64,000 nt of DNA, taken from the NCBI RefSeq assembly GCF_963662255.1, contig NC_085055.1, positions 16,664,704 to 16,728,703 on the forward strand, read 5' to 3'. The translations under genes were made by a program, and so were the position numbers. The stretch's first letter is position 1; each line of letters begins with the position of its first letter. The notes beneath the pieces were generated by a model. The model was not told the DNA's origin. It ran no database searches and saw only the letters and a program-made list of their open reading frames with translations. Positions 11,228 to 22,905 of the stretch are shown piece after piece. The DNA comes from Cinclus cinclus (lineage: Eukaryota; Chordata; Aves; Passeriformes; Cinclidae).

Positions 11228-14200
11228 ATACATAACACTTATTCAAATTCCAAAATAATGGGGTTTTCTTAGTTGTAGTTCTTAAAGATTTTTTTTTTTT
11301 CCAGAGAAAGTAAGTTACACATGATCAAACCCCAAATGTTATATGATAAATGACAAACCCTCTCAAGCTTTTAGAATTATTCCCCAGGGAAAAAAATTTC
11401 TAATGAGTTTAAAACCATCATACATGAAAAGGGTAAAGAAGAAAGAAAAAGTAAGAACTCTTATCAACATATGCAGAAACCATCAGCAGAGCCCTTCAGA
11501 TGCCTTCCCCCCACAGGGAGCAGACCCATGGCTGACTGCTGGGACCCCCACAGTGAGCATGGGAGTGCAGGCAGCTCCAGTGGGACTGGGATGCAGGATG
11601 CCAGGGAGCTGCCTTGCACAGCCAGAAGGAAGAACCACAAGCGAAAAGAGTGGGGAAAATTTGTGTTACACTTCCTCTCAAGTGCAGGTTTACAGGACAA
11701 TGCTCTCCACTAAAAATCAGTGGCAACTTCAGCCTTTCCTTTTTTGAAGGTAATTTCTTGAAACAAGTGACTGACAAAAATATTCTTTGGACCACATTCG
11801 TGCCCTCTTCTTGTACCACTGTCAGCCTGTACCTTTCCAATTTTTGCAAGTTAGTGTGAAACACCAGCTTGTAGTTATTTTTTACCTTTCAGAAGCAAAA
11901 ATTGTTTTGGAAGACACTGCATACTATGTAGAAATTCAGGAACTGTTGAAATGTACTGCTAAGAACTTCATTGTGCATGATGGTAGCATGTGGATCTTAA
12001 ACCAGGGCTATGGGGTCTCTGGATTGAAATACCAATATAGAGCAACTCCCAAACTGAGTGCTGGTTTTCAAGTGAGAACTAAAGCCTCCCTTTTCAATTC
12101 TATCTCTCTTCAATTTCCCTGTGCTCACACACTCTTGGGAGTAGCTTCAAAGCAGTTACAACCAAGGGAGTTGCTAATATTTCTCACTGGAAAATGACAT
12201 TTTGTGCTGTTTTACAGCTCTCGTACTATAAACCACCTGATTGGCACACACTGAAAAAGGATGTTTAGAATTGCTTTTGGACAACGCCTAAGTGATTCCT
12301 TAGGCACTAATGAGGTGTATGTGCTTTTTGTGCAGCACACAACTACAGACAAGCAAAGCTAATTTTTTTGGCCATGCCATTTTATAAACAACATTCGTGT
12401 GCAACACTCTTATCATATGGTAATATTCGTGAAGGAGCAGGAAATAAGCAAAATAAAACCTAGAATTTGAATGGTGTTGGAAATAACTATGTAGACAGTT
12501 TCCCCAGAACTGCCATCTAGCACTAATTGCCTCAGTCATATAAGAGGAAATACAGTCTTGATTGAAGGCCTGGAAGTCTCCTTCTCAGAAGACACATGGG
12601 CCTGGAAACATATTAGTGTTCTTAACTGTAAACATGAGAATAATCCCATTAGAGAGATTTTGTGACTGGTTTTAGACTTGAAGTTAAAATCGCAGTAAAT
12701 GTTTAGTGGATCTGTGCCTAAGGCAGATGTCAATATTGAAAGAAAAAAGTGGTTAATATGCATCAGCTTTTCTTATATTTTTATTTTTCTCCCCAGCAAT
12801 GATACCATTTGCTATCTTATCTTTTGCTGAAAATTGCAGGAATGGAAAATTCAGTTTTGTTTCTAATAAATAAATCATCATTCTTCTGATGTCTCAAACT
12901 TTTTTAAAATACATTTTTTTCTGTGAAATCACTAGAACTGGGAAGTTCTCCCCAGGTATTCTGTGTCATTTTCAGAGGCCTAATGAGGAGGAATAAGTGC
13001 TGTAATAAAAAAAATGTTTCAGGCTCTTACATTAAAAAATTTAATTTCTGTAGCAGACTTTGGTTCTTTGTCAGCCATTCACAAACATCCAAGTCATACT
13101 TAAATATATTTATAGCAAACAATTTAATAAATTAAATAGATTCCTTAAATAAAAACTACATTTATAAGTGTTCTAGAATTTTTGAGTGCATTGCTTCTAT
13201 TCAAGCAACTAGAAATAAACATAATATTCATATAAAAATATCACATGGAAGATTAATACTACAGCACTAGGAACAGTGCTTGAAGTAATTTATGGCAAAT
13301 AAACAGCACTTCAGGCATTTTCTTTGGCAGCCTTTAATAAACCTCGAAGTCCAGGTTTACTACAAGTCCTCCAACTGATGTACTATGCTACATGGTTTTG
13401 TAGCTCATCCAGAAGAGAGTAAGGTTTCCCCACTCCAGTCTCTTGAGCTCAATCACTGACACTGACCCACAGGGCTGCTCTCTGGTGTAGGTGTACTGAG
13501 GAATCAACAACCGTATAACCAAACATTCAATATGTTTTCCAGATTTTAAGAATGTAATCCTCTCTAATTTGAAGCTAAGAATCATAACCAAGATTAATGC
13601 TTCACTCCAAAAGAGATAGCATAGGTATATAAATTGACAAAAAGAATTAAAAAAATCTCATGTAACCTAAGTAGATAACTGAGACAGTAGACACAACTCT
13701 GGTGACATTTTCTGTTCACACTTAGGACACAGATCCTGTGCAATACAAAAAAAAAATGCCAGATTCTTCACAGTGTCTGCCTCCTATGCAGGATTCACAG
13801 ACTAAGTAATTACATTTTGCTGCCTGGTGCTGGTGGCTGCTGGAAACAGCACGTTATATTAAAAGTATATCAGCCTTAGAGTGTAGCTACAGGATGCTTC
13901 CTAAAACCTAGAGCAGAAATGTATCTACAAGTAAAAACATTTGGAAGATTTTCTTCATTCAAGTCTTCCAAAAGAGATAATCACAGTGTGGCAGATAGAA
14001 ACACAACTTTGCACAGGTAAAGGGAGGGTAATAACTTGGGTAATGTGGTAGTTCCAACAGCCCCGGAAAAAGAAGCAACAATCCTCTTGCAGAAGAACAA
14101 AGCAGAAGCTGAAAATTTGCATCTTTGTCATGCAAATACATGAAAATCCATTTCTAGTCCTAAGCAATCAAGCTTTCATTGCAAATAATTTCTCTTACCT

Positions 14201-17200
14201 CCACTTAAAATAAATCCAGCCTCTAGGAAAAAAATGATAAAGGAACAGTGAGAAAAACATGATCAATTGGCCCAAAGTGATTACGGTTAGATGGTACAGA
14301 CTGTCTACATTACAAACCCTTACTTCTATAAATATTCCCAGGGATCTGTTAAATACTCAGACTGCCCGCCTGAGTGTTCACAAGCACTATGAAATCTGGA
14401 ACTCAAACTATTCACAGAAATTAATCTCTTCAGTCATTGAAAAACTATTTTGAAACCTTACATGGGTTGCTGTATTGCCATCTGGGAATGCCAGGGCCCT
14501 TGTCTTCAGCCTACATCCTACAGGCTCTACTCACTTTTCAAGCAAGTCCTCCTGAACTGGCTGTAACTTGCACAGGGTTGGGGTTGTAGTAGGTTATGGC
14601 AGCACTAGGCTCACAGCCTTTTAATAATATTTCTTCTCTAAGATGTCTTACTTTTAATCAATAGGTTTAACTGTGCTTTTTCCTACCAAGAGTAAGCAAA
14701 ATGTGGATTTCTGACACCAAGGAGCCATGGCTGCTGCAGATGGTATACCTGACCTTGAAGGATGATCAGTGCTTCATCTGAGTATCCCAGTCTATCCACG
14801 CCCATGATGCCAGATGATTCTAGATTGTCTTTGACTTAAGTGAACGCTATCAAGAGGAGGCCTAAAATCAAAGACAGCTGATGGCACAGGACTAGGAGAT
14901 GCCATCCTTCCATCACCTGGGAGCAACATTAATTTTTAGAGAGATGTGCAGTATGCCTGCTCCAGTACAGCCACACAAGCCCATTTCAGGATGCTGTTTC
15001 TTGCTGAGAACAGTGACAGCTTGTTTTCACTCTTCCCCAAGGGAATGGCAGAAGGGCAGCTCGTCATCTACAGGAGCATAGGAAGCTGTCCAAGACCTTT
15101 CTGTGCTCCAGGCAAGATTTTGCTACTAGGCCAGGCATAGCAGAGAATGCCATTTGAGAGTGGCTCCCTTAGAGACTAAAACTACTCAGAAGTCCAAGTC
15201 CTTAAGAATAAAATGTGTCCTAGCACTTATTTTGTAATCAGCTGTCTTTTAAACATTTTCATGTCTTGCTAAGAGTTTGGTGAATATGGCCAAAAGGCTG
15301 GGTTTATGGTAGATATTCATCAGAAATGCTGTTAAAGAAGTTTACCAGCTGGCAAACAATATTCAAACATCTCTAGGGAGAGGTAGCTGTTGCTTGTCTC
15401 CAATTTGAGTTTTTCTGATTTGTCAAGTAGATGACAGCACCAACAACTTACTCTTTAGTCAGTAAGAAATGCCCTAGTTTTACTTTAATGTATCTGTCTC
15501 CAGTATACATGGAGTGGGGAAGTTGAAGAAAGGATTGCATTTGCTTCTCTCTTACAGGATCTGGTATGTATATCCCTTCTTTCTTGGGTAAATGCTGTGC
15601 TTGCATCTAATAAGCATTTCTGGATGTTAATACAACAGAGAGCAGACACATGGGAAGGGAGATGAGTGTGACTACTGAAGGTACAGATGTGATTTTAAAA
15701 ACCATGCAGAGGATATCACAACTCTAATCATCTTCTGGTCCAAAGGGAATCCAACCTCTGTATGAAAAATTAGTATCTGCCTAAATAATCTTCATTATAA
15801 TGCTCCAGGAGAGTTAGAGGAATCCATGAACCTTGACATGCCTTCTGTGGTAGAGACAGATCACATCCTTGCTTGCTAGAACACCAAAATATATTCTTCT
15901 CACAATGTGCAATGCAACACAGGTGAAGTTCACAAGTATGAGAATAATCCACCATTGACTATAAAATTAATTGGTGTTGCTGTGGGTCCCAAAGTTCCTG
16001 GTCTGTTTCTGGAGGCCGGCAGAATGTATCACTGACATGTGCCTGCCTTGCTCTTAGTGTGTTGTTGGCCACTGTCAGAAATAGAAAATGGGCTAGAGAG
16101 ACTTTTTGCCTGGTCCGGTACAGCTATTCTGATGCTCTTGTTACAAAAAAGCTGATTTGAGAGCGTGGTTTCTAAATGCACCAATCATCAAAACCATGTC
16201 TAAAATCAGTGGCAATTTGGGTGTTCAAATCTTAAAAAACCACACACAACAAACCTTAAGTACTTATCTATTGAGACTAACAACCAATTTTGAAATTAGC
16301 AGCCAGTCTGAATATTACCACTGAACACGGCAAAAATACCCCTGGCACAGTTCTACTTTCCAGGAACACCTTAGGAATATCCCATCATTTGTGTTCATAG
16401 GAAAGCTAACTAAATGCAGGTTTAAATAACACTGGCAGCTCTTGTGATGTTATCATAAACCTGATAGTATTCCATGTTCTCTTCAATAGCTAAAATCCTG
16501 GATTTATTATGAGAATCACAGATTAGACATTTGAGAAGGCAAGCTTCTGGTTTTGTCTGCAGAGAAAGCTTGAAAATCTGAATTTTAGACCCCATAATCA
16601 CAAGACAGCCACTATGGAAATCTTTCTGTTTTTAAAAAAAAGAAATTAAAAGGGGAAGATTTAAAAACTCTGTGGTCTTTGAGAACTTGATTCAGAAATT
16701 GAATATTTTGGTTTGGCATTAATGCTTAACTTCAGCTTTGCAAAATAATCATGCTAATATCTAAAAATTGAAGTTTTCCAGGTGAAATTGTCAGGCTTAC
16801 ACATATGGTAGGGGCTGTAATTCCCTAACTGATCAATATGAGTTTACAAAGGCCATAAACACAATTCTTCTCACACACATTTTTTCTTGATTATGCCTCA
16901 CTTGTCAGATGCTCACATCTGAAGTGAAGGAGGCAAACATTTACATTTCAAGCTCATTTATATTCAAAGCATGATGAAACTGATGGCCTCTATCAGCACT
17001 GCTGGACTTTTGTATCATCAGCACTGCACTGAGAGCTCTGACATTGGGTCCAGAGCAATGTGCATCTGCATCTTCTCTGAGAAAGACAAATGTTTAGTTT
17101 CTTCCAGATTGAAATATAAACTGTGGTTGACCCTTGCTGGCAGAAATGAGAAAAATGGATTTTGAAAGGAGAATACAGAGATTTAAACCTTGCTGAGTAG

Positions 17201-19517
17201 CTGCCATTTACTGCAGCTGCCCTGATTTTTGCTTTCAGCTTTCACTTTGTGGTTCCTTCTCAGCTGGCAGTGGACAAGTGGCAAAGTTGTCCCAGGTCAT
17301 GCAGCTTCCTGACAGGTCTCTGTCCTGGCTAGGAGGGCAGGCAGTGCTTGGCATTGAATAACATCATGAACCTCTGTCCCAAGCTAGGCTTGTCTGATCT
17401 CCTGTGTTGGATTCGCTCATAATCCTCCTTAAGTCTGCCTTCCTTGGCAGACCTGGCAGGTGGAGAGAGACAAGTACTGCAATAGCTGCCAAATATCCAC
17501 AATCAAGTTCAGAGTGCAGTTTTTATGGTTGCAGACAAAAGTCTGTTGGATCCTTTTGTGATGCTTTGCTAAGGGTTTCTTCTGCCTCCCCATCTGCAGA
17601 AGCTTGCCTTTCCTGGAGCTCTCCAGCTATGCCCTGCTTTCCAAAGACTGCAATGTCTAATATTTGTACTGCTGGGAGAGAAAAAGACAAATTACAGGTC
17701 CTGCTTTCTTGACATGGGAAGTAAGTATAACCAAGCACTTTTTCTTTGACACCTGCTTAAGGCTATAGCAGAAGGGATAACATGAATATGATCCTCAGAG
17801 GACAGAAGTGGAGACTGGAGCCTGGTGACCCTCAGGTATCTCATTTACCTGAAAAGTTGTCAATGGAAACAATGCGGCATGTTGTTGTTAATGTCTGCTG
17901 GGAGCAGATGGCTTGAAGGGCTCCATCACAGGGGATTTGGTTGTAGAGTTCAACCAGCTGCATCCATACATTTTGCAGGTATCAGAAATACAACCTCCAA
18001 AGGGGGAATAATAAAGAAGACAGAAAATAAGCCTGAGTGCTTGTGTTTTATAGCTTGAGCTGTGACCAGAGAGAGTAAGCCATGTTGGTGCCCCTCTTGA
18101 AAGCTGAGTCACAAGAGGTAGTTCCTGACTGCTACAAGCCATGAGCTCCAGCTCTGAGCCACCACAGCCCCTGGGAGCTGGCCAGGCAGAGCTGGGACTG
18201 TGCTGCTCTTCCACACCTGCCCATGGGAGCACCACCATGGCCACAGCTCTAGAGCTTGCATATTCTTCATCCCAAACATGGATTCTTTCATAGACACCAC
18301 GCAATTCTCTCACTAATATGCAAGTTTTTTCCTACCTTCCCCATCCATGCAGAAAGATTTCAATATATACTAATAAAATTTTATGTCAGATTAAGAAAAG
18401 AGAAAGAAATAGAAAAATACTATTGAAACTCATCTCCGGCATGACTGAAATGTAGAATATTTAGCTTTTGATAGTTGCTTATTGGTACATAAAATGTGTC
18501 TTTCATCTGAAATATAGCCCTGTGTTATCCCCAGCAGAAAACAAATATCCCATCTAATAGTCACTTTTTTTTTTCATGGAGAAAATGAATAGTCTGTACT
18601 AAACTTTCCTCTTTTAGGAAGGCTGTAAAGCAAGACAGTGCAGTCTGAACAAATAGATTTAGTGTTTTGTCACCAAAAATTTGAGGGGGTGGAGGAGAAG
18701 GAAAAGGGTGGAGTAACCTACTGATCCTTGAGCACTCCTAGATACCAGAAGTTCCTGACAAATCCTAAATGGAACTTAGTAGGGAAGAACCCAATTAAGC
18801 CTCTGTAAATAAGTGCAATTCATATTTAAAAAAAAAGTAGATGAAGAAATCTAGTAACTTCAATGTCATGCTTTCTGAGATGCACAATACATAGTGAACA
18901 AAAGACTGCACAATTGCCTGCAACCCAGCTAACTAAAATTGAAATGAAGTGGGTCTGAAAATAAAGGTTATATAATAAAATAATTGAGAAATACCATTAT
19001 AAACAACATGTGATATTTGTATGCATAAAGGAACCTTTGATTTACCAGTCCCAGCCCCAATATCACTTCACACCTGCCTTTTCTTGAACATGGGGCTTAC
19101 TTGCCTTTGGGGCAAGGGAAAAAAAATCTCACAGCCTTACAGATAACTCTACCAAAACCCTGCAACAGGCCCACTGCTAGGAACCAGTTCATAAGGTAAT
19201 TCTAGAAGCCCAAGTTTGTTTCCGTAGCTACATAACATTACACAAACATTTTGGTTGCAATTTTGTGGCAATGGTTTCACAGTTATTTGATTAAACTGCA
19301 GGGCTGTACTGCTTGGAGCCTGGGAGTGTCTGGTATCAGTGAAAGCTCTTTAGAAGTGCTACAATTTAAAATTATAGCTTACCCAGTTTGAAGGGATATT
19401 TTTAGTCTATTTATTCAGAGTATAAATATAGTTCTGTTCATCAGTAGTTTAATGTCTCTCCTGCACTGGTCAGAAAGACACTTTACCCAGCACCAGACAA
19501 AGGTCAACAAATGGGTA
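11228..19517. other. unannotated sequence, 8.3 kb
   Basis: No gene or repeat family recognised. Slightly G+C-richer patches at about 11490-11700, 17400-17740 and 18110-18250 support frames of up to 141 codons on both strands, all overlapping and without domains. A same-frame series at 11343-11747 and 11787-12197 is separated by three stops. It lies 120 bp past the LTR but shows no retroviral motif. Confidence 0.55.
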
Positions 19518-19557
19518 TTTTTTTTCCCCCCCTTCCTTTTTTTTTTTTTTTTTTTTT
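19518..19557. repeat. polypyrimidine T/C tract
   Basis: A 40-base pure pyrimidine run: T8, C7, TT, CC and T21. No AG with exon-like sequence follows immediately, so it is not supported as a splice acceptor. It is probably a simple repeat. Confidence 0.85.
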
Positions 19558-21064
19558 GTAAAGCTGCATTAAGGGCTTTAGAAAGCAAAGTATCTTGTAA
19601 GCAAAGGCTGCACGTCTAACCCCTTTACTGCAGTGACCTACTTATAGGAAATACTCCTACTGAAAGGGGCTTTTTCTAAGACCTAGCATTTCAAACAAAA
19701 ACATATCTACAATTAGCTGGAAAGAGTTTAAGGGATCCCTGAGCAAAAATAATCAAAAGAATAAAAGGCGAGAGAAGGAAAATGGTGATGAATCACCACG
19801 CAGTCAGGAGGAGTGATGTAGTGCATATTTCTATGAATGGCCATTCTCTGGCTTTATTATCAACAGTTCCACGAGTTTTTTATTTCTGATTATTTGTTTG
19901 GGTGTCAGGGGGACTTTTGTGCCTGCAAACCCTTGGAAACCAAAGTTTTATGTACATACAAAAGGCATAGCAGTGACAGTGCAGGCAGCCACATCTCTGC
20001 TCAGCTGTTGCCCTTGTCCTTGACCTAAAGGGACCCTCCTTTCCACACAACCACCCAGCAGCACATATTTGGTTTCTGTGTTAATGTAGCTCTGGGCTTT
20101 TCTTGAGCTGGGCTTGCTCATTGTGCTGAACTGTGACAAATTCTTTACAGAGCAGTAGGGTTGGGTTGATTTCAGGCTTGATGTGTGCTGGGGGGAATGG
20201 GGGAAGAGGTAGAATTTCTTCTAATAATGGCTTCTCCTAAATATGTCCTTCCAACTGAAGCATACCTAAGTCTTACTGTAATTTACAGAACTGGGCACAC
20301 AGAAAAGACCACAGAACTAGACTCTGCAGTTCACATCTCAATGGAGCTCCCAGCAGAAAAATCCAGAAGAGCAGAACCACTTGTGTGGTGTTCCTCAGCA
20401 TCTCATTTGGGATGCACAAAAATCTTAACATCTTTCATATTATGAACTGGGGAATGACATGCGTGCAGGGGGGCAATGCATGTAATGTCCTTTTGTACAG
20501 TCAGAGAAGACAGTTAAGTTTTTAAGGTGAATGCCAAGGAGTAAAGGAGTCCAGGATCTGAGGAAAGGCAGTGAGATTTCTGCATACCTGGAAAAAGCTT
20601 TGTGACCAGGAGCATGACACAGGCACACAGATGTACAATGCCTTGAGAAATGTGCGTTGTTTCTAAGGACAAACATTTATCAAAGTACATAATACCTATT
20701 TAGCCACAACCTATTTTTAACATCTTTTCAAGATGTAATGTTTGAGATAATCTGTTTATTACTACCTTACAATAAGTAAGCAAATTGTCTGAGATGGAGC
20801 AAGGTTTCAGTGAGGAATATTGCTTTCATGTGTTTTTCTAGTTTTGACTGTGTGTTAGGATAATTTCCCCCAAAATCATGCTCCAGAGAGGCAGGAGACT
20901 TTACAAGATATTTCAATCCTGTTCCCTGTAAGTCTGGGCACGTGGCATGATTTTTGTATGTCCCAGTTATTAATGAAAAGTGTCTGGTGAATCTCCCAGT
21001 TCAATCTCTGCCATCTGAGATTACACTCTTAATCTACCACATAGACAGTAGTGTGACTAAATAG
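19558..21064. other. unannotated sequence
   Basis: AT-rich unique sequence with short frames only (up to 86 codons). Nothing recognised. Confidence 0.6.
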
Positions 21065-21117
21065 CACAATTACAAAAAAGAAAAATCTAATCAGTTTAAT
21101 CCTCACTTCATTACTTT

Positions 21118-21134
21118 TTATTATTATTATTATT
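21118..21134. repeat. (TTA)n microsatellite
   Basis: About five TTA units lead directly into the pyrimidine-rich acceptor-like tract at 21133-21156. They may simply have grown next to it. Confidence 0.8.
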
Positions 21135-21159
21135 TCTTTCTTTACTTTCTCCGTTTCAG

Positions 21160-21439
21160 AAAATGGAGATTTTTGAATTTCTCGGGACGATTAAAATGCA
21201 AGGAAGGCTGTGGAGCAATGCTCTCCTCCCCAGGCTGCAGCACAGGGGCTGCGATCCCCAGCTCTGCACTCGCCTGGTGTGTGGAATACATATCCACGTC
21301 AAGGGGAGTTCCTCCCGCAGAACAAAGCTGGAATGCGCAAGCGGGAGCGGCCGGGGCACCGCCGATAAACAGGGGCTGCTCCTGTGCGGCAGATGGAAGA
21401 TCAAGCCAGTCTCCACTGCAGGCAGAAGAATGGTGTGAT
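21160..21439 (+). other. candidate spliced exon in a CpG-rich island
   Basis: Seen directly: a long pyrimidine tract (21133-21156) ends in TTTCAG at 21154-21159, and a consensus donor GTAAGT starts at 21440. The 280-bp segment between them holds 13 CpG between 21183 and 21388, far above the surroundings. One frame (starting at 21161) is open across the whole segment and ends at a codon boundary exactly before the donor. That implies a phase-2 intron upstream and a phase-0 intron downstream. The 93 codons are rich in Ala, Gly, Ser and Cys and I recognise no domain. A second frame starts with ATG at 21163 and stops (TGA 21436-21438) just before the donor. It could be an internal coding exon, a lncRNA or 5'-UTR exon, or chance splice signals around a small CpG cluster. 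I cannot choose between these, and no partner exon was identified. Confidence 0.35.
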
Positions 21440-21736
21440 GTAAGTGGTTTTCCTACTGATTTCTATCCCGCTCCAAAGAAACCTTTGGGAAAAACCCCCA
21501 ACAGCTCAGTATATTTAACAAAAATATTGGGGAATTCGCTTGACATTCCAGTGAGGTACACTGGAGCCCCAGAACAGCACAGTAACTTCTGTGTTGGGTG
21601 GGTGGCTGGCTTTTTATTTATGGGCACTCTAAATACAATTTGCAGCATCTGCAGCCTAGGACGGGACTCCCCTGAACACTGCAGTTCTCACCACACAAAA
21701 CCTGCCAGCTTCAGATGTGCAAACAGCCCTTTCTGA

Positions 21737-22770
21737 ATCCTGCTCATGAAAGCCAGGTGGGTTTCACTGTGATCTCAGCCACCAGCTATCCTTTTCCATT
21801 TCCTTGTGAATTATTATGGGCAAAATAAGAAATAGGTACTTTAATCTGGACTTTTACAAGTCTTTATGATCTATGTTGCTTAGTTGGAGAATTAAAACTT
21901 GCTAGCTCCTTCCCCAAATTAATTTGTATTCTGAAATTGCTGCTAGATTAAACACAAATTATCCATTATTATTTTATATACTTTTGAGTTTTAGGACTAC
22001 ATACAGTAATCTGCATCCTACTGCCCCTAGAAAAATGCCATTTCCTATTCATGGGGCAGAAATACAATAGACAGACAACAATATGATCGCTGCATAACAC
22101 ATCACCTACCCCATAGCAAGGACTGCACCTGGAAAATGTTTATTATAGCCAGAAAGTCAGCCCTCTCTGGAGATATTTTAGATATGACTCATGATAATGA
22201 CTAATAGAAAGTTACTTTACTCATAAATCTGCCTTGTCCCTAATCCATCTGTTATTTTTGTTCTTACAAAAGACAAAACAATTTTGCAGAATGTTTTTAC
22301 ACAGATATAATACATTTACATGATTGACTCTCCATTGCTGCTGGAAAACCAAGCCATTATATCATGAGAATATAGTGTAGGAATTCCTTTTTTGGATAAC
22401 ATTTTTGCAATGGCAGCTCCAGGTGAGCCATCTAGAGGCAAAAGCAAGATTTTCTTAAGAATTCTCCACACTAGTAGTATAATGAATTCCTCTCAAATAA
22501 ATGTCCTCAGAAACTCAAAGCATCATATGTACCAAGAGCTAAGACTGCCATCTGTTAAATTAATAAACCTCTTACACACTTTAATTTCCTGCATGTTCAT
22601 ACTACGAGTTTAAGAGTTTCCTCTGGTTTTAAAAATAATTTCTGAGAGTGGTTTGGATTGCTTTATGCTAATGTAGTATCAAGAAAAGCCTATCAGTTAT
22701 AATAAATAGTATACCAATTAAAGGGGGGATTGTAGAGTTAAAATAACTAGGAGTAGTCTCTTCCTGCTCT
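21737..22770. other. unannotated sequence
   Basis: AT-rich, no supported feature. The sequence is rich in short AT runs. Confidence 0.6.
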
Positions 22771-22905
22771 TGACTCAGTTTGACACTGGAAAATTCTCTT
22801 AACTGGAGTCAGTTTTACCACCCATAATGTATGGCTCATAATTTTACCAGCTTTGTAAAGCACTTCATGATCTTTGACTGCAATGCTAAAACACTACAAT
22901 AAAGA
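22771..22905 (+). mobile_element. possible ancient MIR/CORE-SINE-type remnant
   Basis: The order of landmarks fits a worn copy of the old amniote SINE tail: CTCAGTTT near 22773, then TTTTACCACCCATAATG near 22813, then TTTGTAAAGCACTTCATGATC at 22852-22872. The last resembles the TTTGTAAAGCGCTTTGAGATC type of tail. Divergence is high and the ends are uncertain, so this rests on resemblance alone. Confidence 0.4.

Larger units (their letters stand above)
21065..21736 (+). other. longest open frame in the window (223 codons, stop to stop)
   Basis: The frame runs without a stop from just after TAG at 21062-21064 to TGA at 21734-21736 and contains the candidate exon. It has no ATG near its beginning, and the first ATG in frame is at about 21218. 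The product resembles nothing I know and has no signal peptide or clear repeats. The second half, after 21440, is AT-richer and reads as ordinary noncoding DNA. Part of the openness is due to the G+C-rich core, which has few stop codons. Confidence 0.2.

Noticed and set aside
11343..12197. Two same-frame open stretches of 134 and 136 codons just downstream of the LTR
   Set aside because: Three stops separate them, there is no retroviral protein motif, and they lie outside the target-site duplication, so they are not part of the element.
19518..19557. Pyrimidine tract as a splice acceptor
   Set aside because: The next AG is beyond the tract and no open or conserved-looking segment or donor follows nearby.
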